Position numbers and translations under genes: made by a program
Notes under the pieces: generated by a model
What the model was told of the DNA's origin: nothing
The model's database searches: none
Seen by the model: only the letters and a program-made list of their open reading frames with translations
From: Sphingopyxis italica
GTDB lineage: Bacteria > Pseudomonadota > Alphaproteobacteria > Sphingomonadales > Sphingomonadaceae
Assembly: GCF_011926545.1 (NCBI RefSeq)
Contig: NZ_JAATIT010000003.1
Location: 248,001-312,000, forward strand
Direction of reading: 5' to 3'
DNA: 64,000 bases
Shown here: positions 37,267 to 46,549 of the stretch, in pieces
Numbering within the stretch: the first letter of the stretch is position 1
How the letters are laid out: each line of letters begins with the position of its first letter

Positions 37267-37697
37267 TGCGGCTCGCGCCCGTGCTGCTGGCGGGCGCACT
37301 GGCGCTCGCCGGCTGCGGCAAGAGCGAAGCCCCCGCCGACGACGCGGCCGCGAGCGGCGAAGCGGCGGTCGAAACCCCGGCTATCGCACCGACCGCGGCG
37401 ATGGGCGAACAGGTCTTCCGGCGCTGCGTCGCGTGCCACACCGTCGAAAAAGGCGGATCCAACGGCATCGGCCCCAATCTGCACGGCGTTGTCAGCGCCC
37501 CCGTCGCGTCAAAGCCGGACTTTTCCTATTCGGGCGCGATGAAGGCGAAGGGCGGCGTCTGGGACGAAGCCGCGCTCGACGCCTATCTCAAGGCGCCGAT
37601 GAAGGATGTCCCCGGAACGCGCATGGCATTTGCCGGGGTGATCGACGCCACCGATCGCAAGGCGCTGATCCTCTATCTGGAAGCGCAGTCCAAGTAA
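37266..37697 (+). CDS. Lipoprotein cytochrome c
   Basis: 143 residues. Lipobox LALAGC at residues 12-17, so probably membrane-tethered through lipid. A class I haem domain has CVACH and Met in RMAFAG. It starts at the ATG at 37266 that overlaps the stop of the preceding cytochrome gene; the pair are likely co-translated and probably partner in the same respiratory branch. Confidence 0.9.
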   Translation: MRLAPVLLAGALALAGCGKSEAPADDAAASGEAAVETPAIAPTAAMGEQVFRRCVACHTVEKGGSNGIGPNLHGVVSAPVASKPDFSYSGAMKAKGGVWDEAALDAYLKAPMKDVPGTRMAFAGVIDATDRKALILYLEAQSK

Positions 37698-37699
37698 CC

Positions 37700-37829
37700 G
37701 TCGCCCCCGCGAAGGCGGGGCCGCCGGATCAGAGGCTCCAGCGGCCAGTTAAGGGTTGGGCATGCCCCCGGCATGCCCAAGGATTGTCCGGGGGACAATC
37801 CGACCCTTCACTCCTTCGCGGGGGCGACG
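37700..37829. repeat. Nested palindromic repeat between cytochrome c and the LOG gene
   Basis: Perfect 17-bp outer arms CGTCGCCCCCGCGAAGG (37700-37716) and CCTTCGCGGGGGCGACG (37813-37829). Inside are two adjacent hairpins: TTGGGCATGCC/GGCATGCCCAA (37756-37780) and GGATTGTCC/GGACAATCC (37781-37801). The whole could fold as a cloverleaf and end both convergent transcripts. Confidence 0.85.
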
Positions 37830-37834
37830 TAAAA

Positions 37835-38707
37835 TCAATGCTCCTCGATGTTCGCGTAGAAATCCGTGACGATCTTCCACGCCTCATCAGCGGTCTCGAC
37901 GAACCGGAAGAGATCAAGGTCGCGCGCGCTGACCACGCCCTCTTCGACCAGCGCCTCGAAATTGACCACGCGCTGCCAGAACTCCTTGCCGAACAGCACG
38001 ATCGGGATCGGCTTGATCTTGCCCGTCTGGATCAGCGTCAACAGCTCGAACATCTCGTCGAACGTTCCGAAACCGCCCGGAAAGACGCACACCGCGCGCG
38101 CACGAAGCAGGAAGTGCATCTTGCGCAGCGCGAAATAGTGGAACTGGAAGCTCAGCGACGGGGTGACGAAACGGTTCGGCGCCTGTTCGTGCGGCAACAC
38201 GATGTTGAGCCCGATCGATTCGCGGCCCTCGTCGTCGGCGCCGCGGTTCGCCGCCTCCATGATCGATGGCCCGCCGCCCGAGCAGACGACGAAATGGCGG
38301 CAGCCCTTGTCGTCGCAGGGATATTGGCTCGCCAGCCGCGCCAGCGCGCGCGCCTCGTCATAATATTTCGCCTTCGCCTTCAGCCGACGGGCGATGTTGC
38401 GCTGCGCGTCGTCGGTCGCCGCCGTCTCGAGCATATCGGCCTGTGACGGTTCGGGAATGCGCGCCGAACCGTAAATGACCAGCGTCGATTCGATCCCGGC
38501 TTCGTCGAGCAGCAATTCGGGCTTGAGCAGTTCGAGCTGGAACCGGACGGGGCGCAGATCCTCGCGCAGCAGGAAGTCCTTGTCCTGAAACGCAAGCTTG
38601 TAAGCGGGGTGCGCCGTCTGCGGGGTGGTGGTCGCCTGCTTGGCGAACTGCGCGTCATCCTTGGCCTTGTGGAAACGCGAACGATGGGGTTGTTTATCTT
38701 CTGCCAT
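37835..38707 (-). CDS. LOG family protein
   Basis: 290 residues from the ATG at 38707 (MAEDKQPH); an upstream in-frame start at 38803 would lie within the adjacent structured element. It has the LOG/TIGR00730-type motifs: VIYGSARIPEP, VCSGGGPSIMEAANRGA and the PGGFGTFDEMFE box that holds the catalytic Arg/Glu region. LOG enzymes are phosphoribohydrolases that release free cytokinin bases from nucleotides; many bacterial members have unknown targets. The N-terminal ~90 residues extend beyond the minimal domain. Its whole 5' region is a MITE-like element. Confidence 0.82.
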   Translation of the reverse strand: MAEDKQPHRSRFHKAKDDAQFAKQATTTPQTAHPAYKLAFQDKDFLLREDLRPVRFQLELLKPELLLDEAGIESTLVIYGSARIPEPSQADMLETAATDDAQRNIARRLKAKAKYYDEARALARLASQYPCDDKGCRHFVVCSGGGPSIMEAANRGADDEGRESIGLNIVLPHEQAPNRFVTPSLSFQFHYFALRKMHFLLRARAVCVFPGGFGTFDEMFELLTLIQTGKIKPIPIVLFGKEFWQRVVNFEALVEEGVVSARDLDLFRFVETADEAWKIVTDFYANIEEH

Positions 38708-38710
38708 GTG

Positions 38711-38976
38711 GGGGTCAGGACCTGTACTTTGCACGGTTGAGGCATCAAAATGGCGAAGATAACGGGCCAAAATTCCGGCCGGGCATAGTGGTTCTATGTC
38801 CAAGGGAATTTTGGCCCGTTATCGAAGCCATTTTGATGTCCCTGCGGGATTTGGCCGATTTTGTCCATTGCCGCGTCGGCGAGCCTTGGAATATCGACAT
38901 ATGTCATCGGCCCGCCTCCCTGCACTGAACAAAATCGGCTCAAACCTCAGCCGTGCAAAGTACAGGTCCTGACCCC
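38711..38976. mobile_element. MITE-like element, 266 bp, nested inverted repeats
   Basis: Terminal inverted repeats of 32 bp, one mismatch: GGGGTCAGGACCTGTACTTT at 38711 (arm to 38742) and the matching end CCTGACCCC (38945-38976). Internal hairpin 1 pairs 38743-38754 with 38827-38838 and 38759-38776 with 38805-38822. Hairpin 2 pairs GCCGATTTTGT (38854-38864) with ACAAAATCGGC (38929-38939). No reading frame inside. The GGGGTCAGG ends resemble those I associate with REP-associated (IS200-like) transposase elements; no target-site duplication is evident. It fills most of the 314-bp gap 38708-39021. Confidence 0.7.
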
Positions 38977-39021
38977 TTGACGGCTAGCCGGTCCGCATGA
39001 CTTTGCCAAGACGGACGGGCT

Positions 39022-39732
39022 TCAACGGCAGTAGCCGTTGCCGCTCATGTCGAAGTGGAAATGATTATAGTGGGCCGCGTTGTAATCGGGACCGAGCACG
39101 GTGCCGAAACGGCGGCAGCCCGATTTGTGCAGCGCGCGCAGAAAATCCTGCGAAGGCTTGTCGCCATCCCATCCACCATCGAGCATGATGCGGCGTCCGT
39201 CGGCGAGCACGAAGCCCGAAACGTCGATCGCGTTCGAATAGGCGTGCTGCGACAGCCGGCCCGAGCGGCCGCCATAGATGTTGCGACAGCTGTAGGTGCC
39301 GTAGGTTTCGATTTTCACGACCTCGGTCCCGAAATATTTCCGCGCCGCGGGCTTCACCGCATATTGCGCCCAAGCCGCGAAATTTTTCGCGAGCGGGCAA
39401 GTCATCGCGCCGATCCCCGACACCGGCACACCGACGTCGAGCAGCTTCACCGAATCGATCGAGGTGCAGCCGCCGCCATGATCCTGGTTGGAAAGCGGCG
39501 TGAAGCGAACCCCGGCCTGCTTGAGGTCGAAGGCGCATTGCTGCGCTTCGGCGCTGGTGAAGGACGGGGTGCCGACCGCTTGCGGGCGGCTCGGCTTGCT
39601 CGCCGACGTCCGTTTCCCGCCACCGTTCTTCATCGCCTCGGGCGCTCCGAAACAGGCGGAAAGCGCGAACGCCGCGCTGGCGGCGATCAGGATCCGGGGC
39701 TTCAAGAAGGTCGGGATCGGCATGGCCGTCAA
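39022..39732 (-). CDS. Extensin-like family lipoprotein
   Basis: 236 residues. A signal peptide with lipobox ALSAC (near residue 26) makes it a lipoprotein; start at 39732 or the ATG at 39723. The domain is the extensin-like C-terminal (PF06904 type): CAFDLKQAGVRF, TCPLAKNFAAW, SRNIYG-like, LSQHAYSNAIDVSGF, GWDGDKPSQDFLR, YNHFHFD. The His/Asp arrangement recalls D-Ala-D-Ala peptidase-like zinc sites, so a cell-wall hydrolase role is possible. Confidence 0.85.
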   Translation of the reverse strand: MTAMPIPTFLKPRILIAASAAFALSACFGAPEAMKNGGGKRTSASKPSRPQAVGTPSFTSAEAQQCAFDLKQAGVRFTPLSNQDHGGGCTSIDSVKLLDVGVPVSGIGAMTCPLAKNFAAWAQYAVKPAARKYFGTEVVKIETYGTYSCRNIYGGRSGRLSQHAYSNAIDVSGFVLADGRRIMLDGGWDGDKPSQDFLRALHKSGCRRFGTVLGPDYNAAHYNHFHFDMSGNGYCR

Positions 39733-39810
39733 ATTACCGACGAAATGGTTAACAAGCTGTATACCATTTTCTCCACTCGTCGAAAATTTCGCGCGGCCCG
39801 TGCAATTTAT

Positions 39811-39892
39811 TTGACAGCCCGCGCCGCATCCCTAAACGCGGCGCCGGGCCACGCGGTCCCAACGCCGCGCGAGCTCTCTGCAAGGAGAGACT
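39811..39892 (+). promoter_or_regulatory. serC promoter and structured leader (serC-motif candidate)
   Basis: TTGACA (39811-39816) and TAAACG (39833-39838) give a plausible promoter. A leader hairpin CGCGGCG (39837-39843)/CGCCGCG (39863-39869) is followed by CTCTC (39874-39878)/GAGAG (39885-39889), the second arm of which is the serC ribosome binding site AGGAGAG. A conserved RNA (the serC motif) is known ahead of serC in alphaproteobacteria; whether this matches the family needs a covariance search. Confidence 0.45.
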
Positions 39893-41023
39893 ATGATGAG
39901 TGAAGTGCTTACGCCACAGTTGCGCCCCGCGCGCCCGTTTTTCTCTTCCGGACCTTGCGCGAAGCCGCCGGTCTGGTTCCCCGAAAAGCTCCAAACCGAA
40001 TCGCTCGGCCGGTCGCACCGCGCCAAGATCGGCAAGACGCGCCTGCAGCTCTGCATCGACCTGATGCGCGAGATGCTGCAGCTGCCCGATACGCACCGCA
40101 TCGGCATCGTTCCGGGCTCGGACACCGGCGCCTTCGAGATGGCGATGTGGACCATGCTCGGCGCGCGCCCCGTGACGACGCTCGCCTGGGAGAGCTTCGG
40201 CGAGGGCTGGGTCACCGATGCCGCGAAGCAGCTCAAGCTCGACCCCACCGTCATCCGCGCCGATTACGGCCAGCTTCCCGACCTCGGCCAGGTCGACTGG
40301 TCGAACGACGTGCTCTTCACCTGGAACGGCACCACCAGCGGCGTCCGCGTCCCGAACGGCGACTGGATCGCCGCCGACCGCGAGGGCCTGAGCTTCGCCG
40401 ACGCGACCAGCGCGGTGTTCGCCTACGACCTGCCGTGGGACAAGATCGACGTCGCGACTTTCAGCTGGCAGAAAGTGCTCGGCGGCGAAGGCGGCCATGG
40501 CGTGCTGATCCTCGGCCCGCGCGCGGTCGAACGGCTCGAAACCTACACCCCCGCCTGGCCGCTGCCGAAGGTGTTCCGCCTCGTCAGCAAGGGCGCGCTT
40601 TCTGAAGGCGTGTTCAAGGGCGAGACGATCAACACCCCGTCGATGCTCGCGGTCGAGGATGCGATCTTCGCGCTCGAATGGGCGAAATCCCTGGGCGGCC
40701 TCGACGGCCTGAAGGCGCGCAGCGACGCCAATGCGGCGGCGCTCGACAAGATCGTCGAAGACCGCGCGTGGCTGAGCCATCTCGCCGCCGATCCGGCGAG
40801 CCGCTCGAAGACCTCGGTCTGCCTGTCGGTCGCGGGCGCCGATGCGGATTTCATCAAGAAGTTCGCCGGGCTGCTCGAAAAGGAAGGCGCGGCTTACGAC
40901 ATCGCGGGCTATCGCGACGCGCCTCCGGGCCTGCGCATCTGGTGCGGCGCGACCGTCGACACCGCCGACATCGAAGCGCTCGGCCCGTGGCTCGACTGGG
41001 CCTACGCAAGCCTCTCCGCGTAA
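39893..41023 (+). CDS. serC: Phosphoserine aminotransferase
   Basis: 376 residues, the longer class V aminotransferase type typical of alphaproteobacteria (Methanosarcina-like subclass). Features include RPARPFFSSGPCAKPP, TGAFEMAMW, the PLP lysine in TFSWQKVLGGEGGHG, and NTPSMLAVEDA. It makes phosphoserine from 3-phosphohydroxypyruvate and glutamate. The start is ATG at 39893 (MMSEVL) after AGGAGAG. First gene of a serC-serA pair. Confidence 0.95.
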   Translation: MMSEVLTPQLRPARPFFSSGPCAKPPVWFPEKLQTESLGRSHRAKIGKTRLQLCIDLMREMLQLPDTHRIGIVPGSDTGAFEMAMWTMLGARPVTTLAWESFGEGWVTDAAKQLKLDPTVIRADYGQLPDLGQVDWSNDVLFTWNGTTSGVRVPNGDWIAADREGLSFADATSAVFAYDLPWDKIDVATFSWQKVLGGEGGHGVLILGPRAVERLETYTPAWPLPKVFRLVSKGALSEGVFKGETINTPSMLAVEDAIFALEWAKSLGGLDGLKARSDANAAALDKIVEDRAWLSHLAADPASRSKTSVCLSVAGADADFIKKFAGLLEKEGAAYDIAGYRDAPPGLRIWCGATVDTADIEALGPWLDWAYASLSA

Positions 41024-41031
41024 CATTTTTT

Positions 41032-41110
41032 CGTCATCCCCGCGAAAGCGGGGACCCAGAGCGTGCTTGGGCTGACCCCACACTGGGTTCCCGCTTTCGC
41101 GGGAATGACG
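41032..41110. repeat. REP-like repeat, 79 bp, copy 2
   Basis: Same length and orientation as the copy at 31235-31313; begins CGTCATCCCCGCGAAAGCGG and ends CCCGCTTTCGCGGGAATGACG. It lies between serC and serA and may act as a processing or stability element of the serCA transcript. Confidence 0.85.
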
Positions 41111-41129
41111 AGGTTAAAGGAATATCGAA

Positions 41130-42716
41130 ATGACCCAACCCAAAGTCCTCATCAGCGACAAGATGGACCCCAAAGCCGAAGCGATCTTCAAGGAACGCGG
41201 CATCGACGTCGATGTCATCACCGGCAAGACCAAGGACGAGCTGATCGCGATGATCGGCGACTATGACGGCCTCGCGATCCGCTCGGCCACCAAGGTCACC
41301 GCCGACGTGCTCGCCGCCGCGACGAACCTGAAAGTCGTCGGCCGCGCCGGGATCGGCGTCGACAATGTCGACATTCCCGAAGCGTCGAAGAAGGGTGTCA
41401 TCGTGATGAATACGCCCTTCGGCAACAGCATCACCACCGCCGAACATGCCATCGCGATGATGTTCGCCCTCGCGCGCCAGATTCCTGAAGCCAACACGGG
41501 AACCCAGGCGGGCAAATGGCCGAAGAATGATTTCATGGGCGTCGAGCTGACCTCGAAGACGCTCGGCCTGATCGGCTGCGGCAATATTGGCAGCATCGTC
41601 GCCGAGCGCGCGCTGGGCCTGCGCATGAAGGTCGTCGCCTTCGATCCCTTCCTGACCCCCGAGCGCGCGATCGAACTCGGCGTCGAAAAGGCCGATCTCG
41701 ATACCTTGCTCGCCAAGGCCGATTTCATCACGCTGCATACGCCGCTGACCGACCAGACGCGCAACATCCTGTCGAAGGAAAATCTGGCGAAGGCCAAGAA
41801 GGGCGTGCGCATCATCAACTGCGCGCGCGGCGGGCTGATCGACGAAGCGGCGCTCGAAGCCGCGCTGAAATCGGGCCATGTCGCGGGCGCGGCGCTCGAT
41901 GTTTTCGCGCAGGAACCGCCGGCGGCTGATCACCCGCTGTTCGGCGCCCCTAACTTCATCTGCACGCCGCACCTCGGCGCGTCGACCGACGAAGCGCAGG
42001 TCAATGTCGCGATCCAGGTGGCCGAACAGCTGTCGGATTACCTGCTCACCGGCGGCATCACCAACGCGCTCAACGTCCCGAGCCTGTCGGCTGAGGAGGC
42101 GCCGAAGCTGCGCCCCTATATGAGCCTCGCCGAAAAGCTCGGCAGCCTCGTCGGCCAGCTCGCGCACGACAATCTCACGACGATCTCGGTCGAGGTCGAG
42201 GGCGCCGCCGCCGAACTCAACCTCAAGCCGATCACCGCCGCGGTGCTGACCGGCCTGATGCGCCGCTATTCGGACAGCGTGAACATGGTCAACGCGCCGC
42301 ATCTCGCGCGCGAACGCGGGCTCGACGTGCGCGAAGTGCGCCACGACCGCGACGGCGATTACCACACGCTCGTCCGCGTCACCGTCGCCACCGAACAGGG
42401 TGATCGCTCGGTCGCGGGCACGCTGTTCAGCAACGGCGACCCGCGCCTGGTCGAAATGTTCGGGATCAAGGTCGAGGCCGACCTCGACGGTCATATGCTC
42501 TACATCGTCAACGAGGACGCGCCGGGCTTCATCGGCCGCATCGGCACCGCGCTCGGCGAAGCGGGGCTCAACATCGGCACCTTCCACCTCGGCCGCCGCG
42601 ATGCCGGCGGCGAAGCGGTGCTGCTGTTGTCGCTCGATTCGCCGATGCCCGAACCGCTTCTGTGGCAGCTTTGCCAGCTTCCCGGCGTGAAGACGGTGAA
42701 GGGTTTGAAGTTCTGA
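41130..42716 (+). CDS. serA: D-3-phosphoglycerate dehydrogenase
   Basis: 528 residues, the long SerA form. NAD-binding motif LGLIGCGNIGSIVAERA, catalytic Arg (CARGGLIDEAAL), Glu and His (CTPHLGAST), then the allosteric-substrate-binding domain and a C-terminal ACT domain (HMLYIVNEDAPGFIGRIG). It catalyses the first step of serine synthesis and probably responds to serine. Follows serC by 106 bp with a 79-bp repeat between. Confidence 0.96.
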   Translation: MTQPKVLISDKMDPKAEAIFKERGIDVDVITGKTKDELIAMIGDYDGLAIRSATKVTADVLAAATNLKVVGRAGIGVDNVDIPEASKKGVIVMNTPFGNSITTAEHAIAMMFALARQIPEANTGTQAGKWPKNDFMGVELTSKTLGLIGCGNIGSIVAERALGLRMKVVAFDPFLTPERAIELGVEKADLDTLLAKADFITLHTPLTDQTRNILSKENLAKAKKGVRIINCARGGLIDEAALEAALKSGHVAGAALDVFAQEPPAADHPLFGAPNFICTPHLGASTDEAQVNVAIQVAEQLSDYLLTGGITNALNVPSLSAEEAPKLRPYMSLAEKLGSLVGQLAHDNLTTISVEVEGAAAELNLKPITAAVLTGLMRRYSDSVNMVNAPHLARERGLDVREVRHDRDGDYHTLVRVTVATEQGDRSVAGTLFSNGDPRLVEMFGIKVEADLDGHMLYIVNEDAPGFIGRIGTALGEAGLNIGTFHLGRRDAGGEAVLLLSLDSPMPEPLLWQLCQLPGVKTVKGLKF

Positions 42717-42725
42717 CCTTAAGTC

Positions 42726-42821
42726 CCCCTCCCGCTTGCGGGAGGGGTTAGGGGAGGGCATGTCGAGGGCGGGCTTGAATTAACAGGCCCTCCCCCCGAC
42801 CCCTCCCACAAGTGGGAGGGG
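42726..42821. repeat. Three-hairpin repeat between serA and hisZ
   Basis: Stem 1 CCCCTCCCGC/GCGGGAGGGG (42726-42747). Stem 2 CCCCTCCCAC/GTGGGAGGGG (42800-42821). An inner pair GGGGAGGGC (42751-42759)/GCCCTCCCC (42787-42795) links them. Common style of sphingomonad repeat; may terminate serA transcription. Confidence 0.8.
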
Positions 42822-42861
42822 AGTTATTGACTCCGCCCTCCGCCGTTCTAAGGCCGCACCC

Positions 42862-43974
42862 ATGACCAAGGCCCCTGCCCTGCTGCCCGAAGGCCTCCGC
42901 GACCGCCTCCCCCGCCAGGCGGAGGCCGCGTCGCGCGTTACGCGCGCGCTGGTCGATGCGATGCGTGCGCATGGCTATGGCCGCGTCTCGCCGCCGCTCG
43001 CGGAGTTTCGCGAGACGCTCGGCGGCGATGACGACCGCTCGACCCGCGACCTGCTCCGATTCACCGACCCGGTGTCGCAGCGCACCCTCGCGCTGCGCCC
43101 CGACATCACGCGGCAGGTCGGCCGCATCGCCACGTCGCTGCTCGCGAAAGCGCCCCGCCCGCTCCGCCTCTGCTATGCCGGTCAGGTCGTCAAACTGCGC
43201 GCGAGCCAGCTTCGCCCCGCGCGCGAGATGCTGCAGGTCGGTGCCGAGCTGATCGGTAGCGACAGCGTCGCCGCGGCGCGCGAGATCGTCACCGTCGCGA
43301 TTGACGCGCTGGAAGCGGCAGGGATCGGCCCGGTGACCATCGACTTCACCCTGCCCGACGTCGTCGACCTCCTCGCGAACGGCCCGCTTCCGGTCGATGC
43401 CGATATCCAGCAATTGCGCGACGAACTCGACGCCAAGGATGCGGGCGCGCTCACGCGGCTCGGCGCCGAGGCCTATCTGCCGCTGCTCCGCGCCACGGGG
43501 CCGTTCGATCAAGCGATTGCGGATCTGCGTGCGTTCGACACCAGCGGCGTCCTCACCGCGCGCATCGACGCACTCGAAGCGATCGCCGCGCCGGTTCGCG
43601 AGCGCGTGACGCTGACGCTCGATCCGACCGAGCGTCACGGTTTCGCCTATCAAAGCTGGTTCGGTTTTCAGATCTTCGTGCCCGGACAAGGCGACGCGGT
43701 CGGCCGCGGCGGCGGCTACTCGATTCCCGTCGGCGAACAGGAAGAATCGGCCGTCGGCTTCTCGCTCTATCCCGATCCGCTGATCGACGCCGGACTTGGC
43801 GCAGAAAATGACGCCGACCGCCGCATCTTCCTGCCGCTCGGCCACGACCCGGCGCTCGCGGCGAGCCTGCGTGCCGACGATTGGCAGACGGTCACGGCGC
43901 TGTCCGAAAGCGACGATGCGCGGGCGCTCGGTTGCGGGTTCATTCTCGGTCCTGACGGACCGGTCGAAGCTTAA
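42862..43974 (+). CDS. hisZ: ATP phosphoribosyltransferase regulatory subunit
   Basis: 370 residues resembling a class II histidyl-tRNA synthetase core. It has motif-2-like TDPVSQRTLALRPDITRQVGRIA, LRLCYAGQVVK and QVGAELIGS, and lacks an anticodon-binding domain. HisZ binds short-form HisG for the first step of histidine synthesis; hisG is not in the window. The stop overlaps that of the convergent dioxygenase gene by four bases (TTAA). Confidence 0.9.
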   Translation: MTKAPALLPEGLRDRLPRQAEAASRVTRALVDAMRAHGYGRVSPPLAEFRETLGGDDDRSTRDLLRFTDPVSQRTLALRPDITRQVGRIATSLLAKAPRPLRLCYAGQVVKLRASQLRPAREMLQVGAELIGSDSVAAAREIVTVAIDALEAAGIGPVTIDFTLPDVVDLLANGPLPVDADIQQLRDELDAKDAGALTRLGAEAYLPLLRATGPFDQAIADLRAFDTSGVLTARIDALEAIAAPVRERVTLTLDPTERHGFAYQSWFGFQIFVPGQGDAVGRGGGYSIPVGEQEESAVGFSLYPDPLIDAGLGAENDADRRIFLPLGHDPALAASLRADDWQTVTALSESDDARALGCGFILGPDGPVEA

Positions 43975-44348
43975 TAGTCCGATACCCCAAAGCGCGGAAT
44001 GCCCTGATTGACGCCGGGCGGATCGAGCACGGTCACATCGAGTTCGACCGGCTCACCGATCCAGTGTGCCCGCGTCGTATGATCGGCGAGATCGTTGTCG
44101 GTCAGCGGATGGACCAGCGCGCGAAGTCCCGTCGCCTCGATCATCGCAACGATCGCGGGAACCGCAGCACCGAGGAAATGCACCTCGTATTGCGCGATAG
44201 GGTGTGGCCCCGCGGCGCCGTCGGTCATATCACCAACGAACAGGATCTCCGCGTCGCGCCCGAACCCTTCGCGCAATTCGGTAGCGGCGGCGCGCTCGGC
44301 ATCGTCGAAATAGATATGGGCATGATAGGGGGCATTGGGTTCGATCAT
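43971..44348 (-). CDS. DOPA 4,5-dioxygenase family protein
   Basis: 125 residues. HAHIYFDD near the N-terminus and [20 protein letters not shown] later are the family signature (PF08883 type), giving His ligands for Fe(II). Bacterial homologues have no proven substrate. Start at the ATG at 44348, with GGAAGG at a good distance; the ATG at 44357 is too close to that site. Convergent with hisZ and divergent from purA. Confidence 0.85.
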   Translation of the reverse strand: MIEPNAPYHAHIYFDDAERAAATELREGFGRDAEILFVGDMTDGAAGPHPIAQYEVHFLGAAVPAIVAMIEATGLRALVHPLTDNDLADHTTRAHWIGEPVELDVTVLDPPGVNQGIPRFGVSDY

Positions 44349-44481
44349 CGCGGACATCCTTCCGTCCGCCTCGCTACTCCGCCAAAAAGAGCGGCGCAAC
44401 CATGCCACTGCCCTTGCCTCTACGGCCAAATCCGCTAAGGCCGCGCCGGGTCAGGATGACCCCGCACAGCAGGACAGCATC

Positions 44482-45771
<1,290 letters not shown>

Positions 45772-45781
45772 GCCCAAAGCG

Positions 45782-45809
45782 CCGGTCGTCGCATGGAGGC
45801 GGCGACCGG
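45782..45809. terminator. GC-rich hairpin after purA
   Basis: CCGGTCGTCGC (45782-45792) pairs with GCGGCGACCGG (45799-45809) with one mismatch. No T-run, so it is a weak terminator candidate. The rest of the 187-bp gap to 45958 shows nothing further that I can name. Confidence 0.45.
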
Positions 45810-45958
45810 ACGCAAGCCGACGGCTCGTCGCTGAACTGCCATTCGCCGCGGAGTTGACTGTGGACGAGGCGACGCATCGGCCGCGTGCCGGGCGGCTGAC
45901 ATCGGGCAACCTAAGGCGTAAGGTGCTCGCGACCCCCAATCCATTCCAAGGTGAGCCC

Positions 45959-46549
45959 ATGCCGCGCCATATCCTCGTCTTCTACGGCAGCTATCGCCGC
46001 GACCGGCAGGGCATCAAGCTCGCGCGCTGGCTCGTCGACGCCATCGATGCGCGCGGCGACCGCGCCGAACTCATCGACGCGAAGGCTGTCGACCTGCCGA
46101 TGCTCGACCGCATGTACAAAGAGTATCCAAAGGGCGAAGCGCCCGCGGCGATGGAGGAGCTTGCAGGCAAGCTCCGCGCGGCCGACGGCTTTCTGTTCGT
46201 GACCGGCGAATATAATTGGGGGCCGCAGCCGGGGCTCAAGAACCTCACCGACCATTTCCTCGAGGAATGGTTCTGGCGCCCCGCCGCGATCGCCTGTTAC
46301 TCGGCGGGGTCCTTCGCCGGGGTGCGCGCGATGATGGGATGGCGCGACATTTTGGGCGAAATGGGCATGGCGGTGATCTCGTCGATCCTGCCGGTCGCGC
46401 GCATCGGCAAAACCTTCGATGCCGAAGGCCGGCCAGCGGGTGACGAGGGCAAGCAGCTCGAACGGCTGTTTCCGCGCTTCGCCGAGGATCTCAATTGGTG
46501 GATCGACGCCGCAAAGGCGCAGCGCGCCAAGGTCGATCCGCCCTATTAA
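45959..46549 (+). CDS. NADPH-dependent FMN reductase family protein
   Basis: 196 residues of flavodoxin-like fold. ILVFYGSYRRDRQGIKLA binds the FMN phosphate, and FVTGEYNWGPQPGLKNLTDH matches the family's GEYN motif near the isoalloxazine. It probably reduces quinones, azo compounds or FMN with NADPH. AAGGTGAG precedes the ATG at 45959. The stop overlaps that of the convergent MFS gene (TTAA). Confidence 0.85.
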   Translation: MPRHILVFYGSYRRDRQGIKLARWLVDAIDARGDRAELIDAKAVDLPMLDRMYKEYPKGEAPAAMEELAGKLRAADGFLFVTGEYNWGPQPGLKNLTDHFLEEWFWRPAAIACYSAGSFAGVRAMMGWRDILGEMGMAVISSILPVARIGKTFDAEGRPAGDEGKQLERLFPRFAEDLNWWIDAAKAQRAKVDPPY

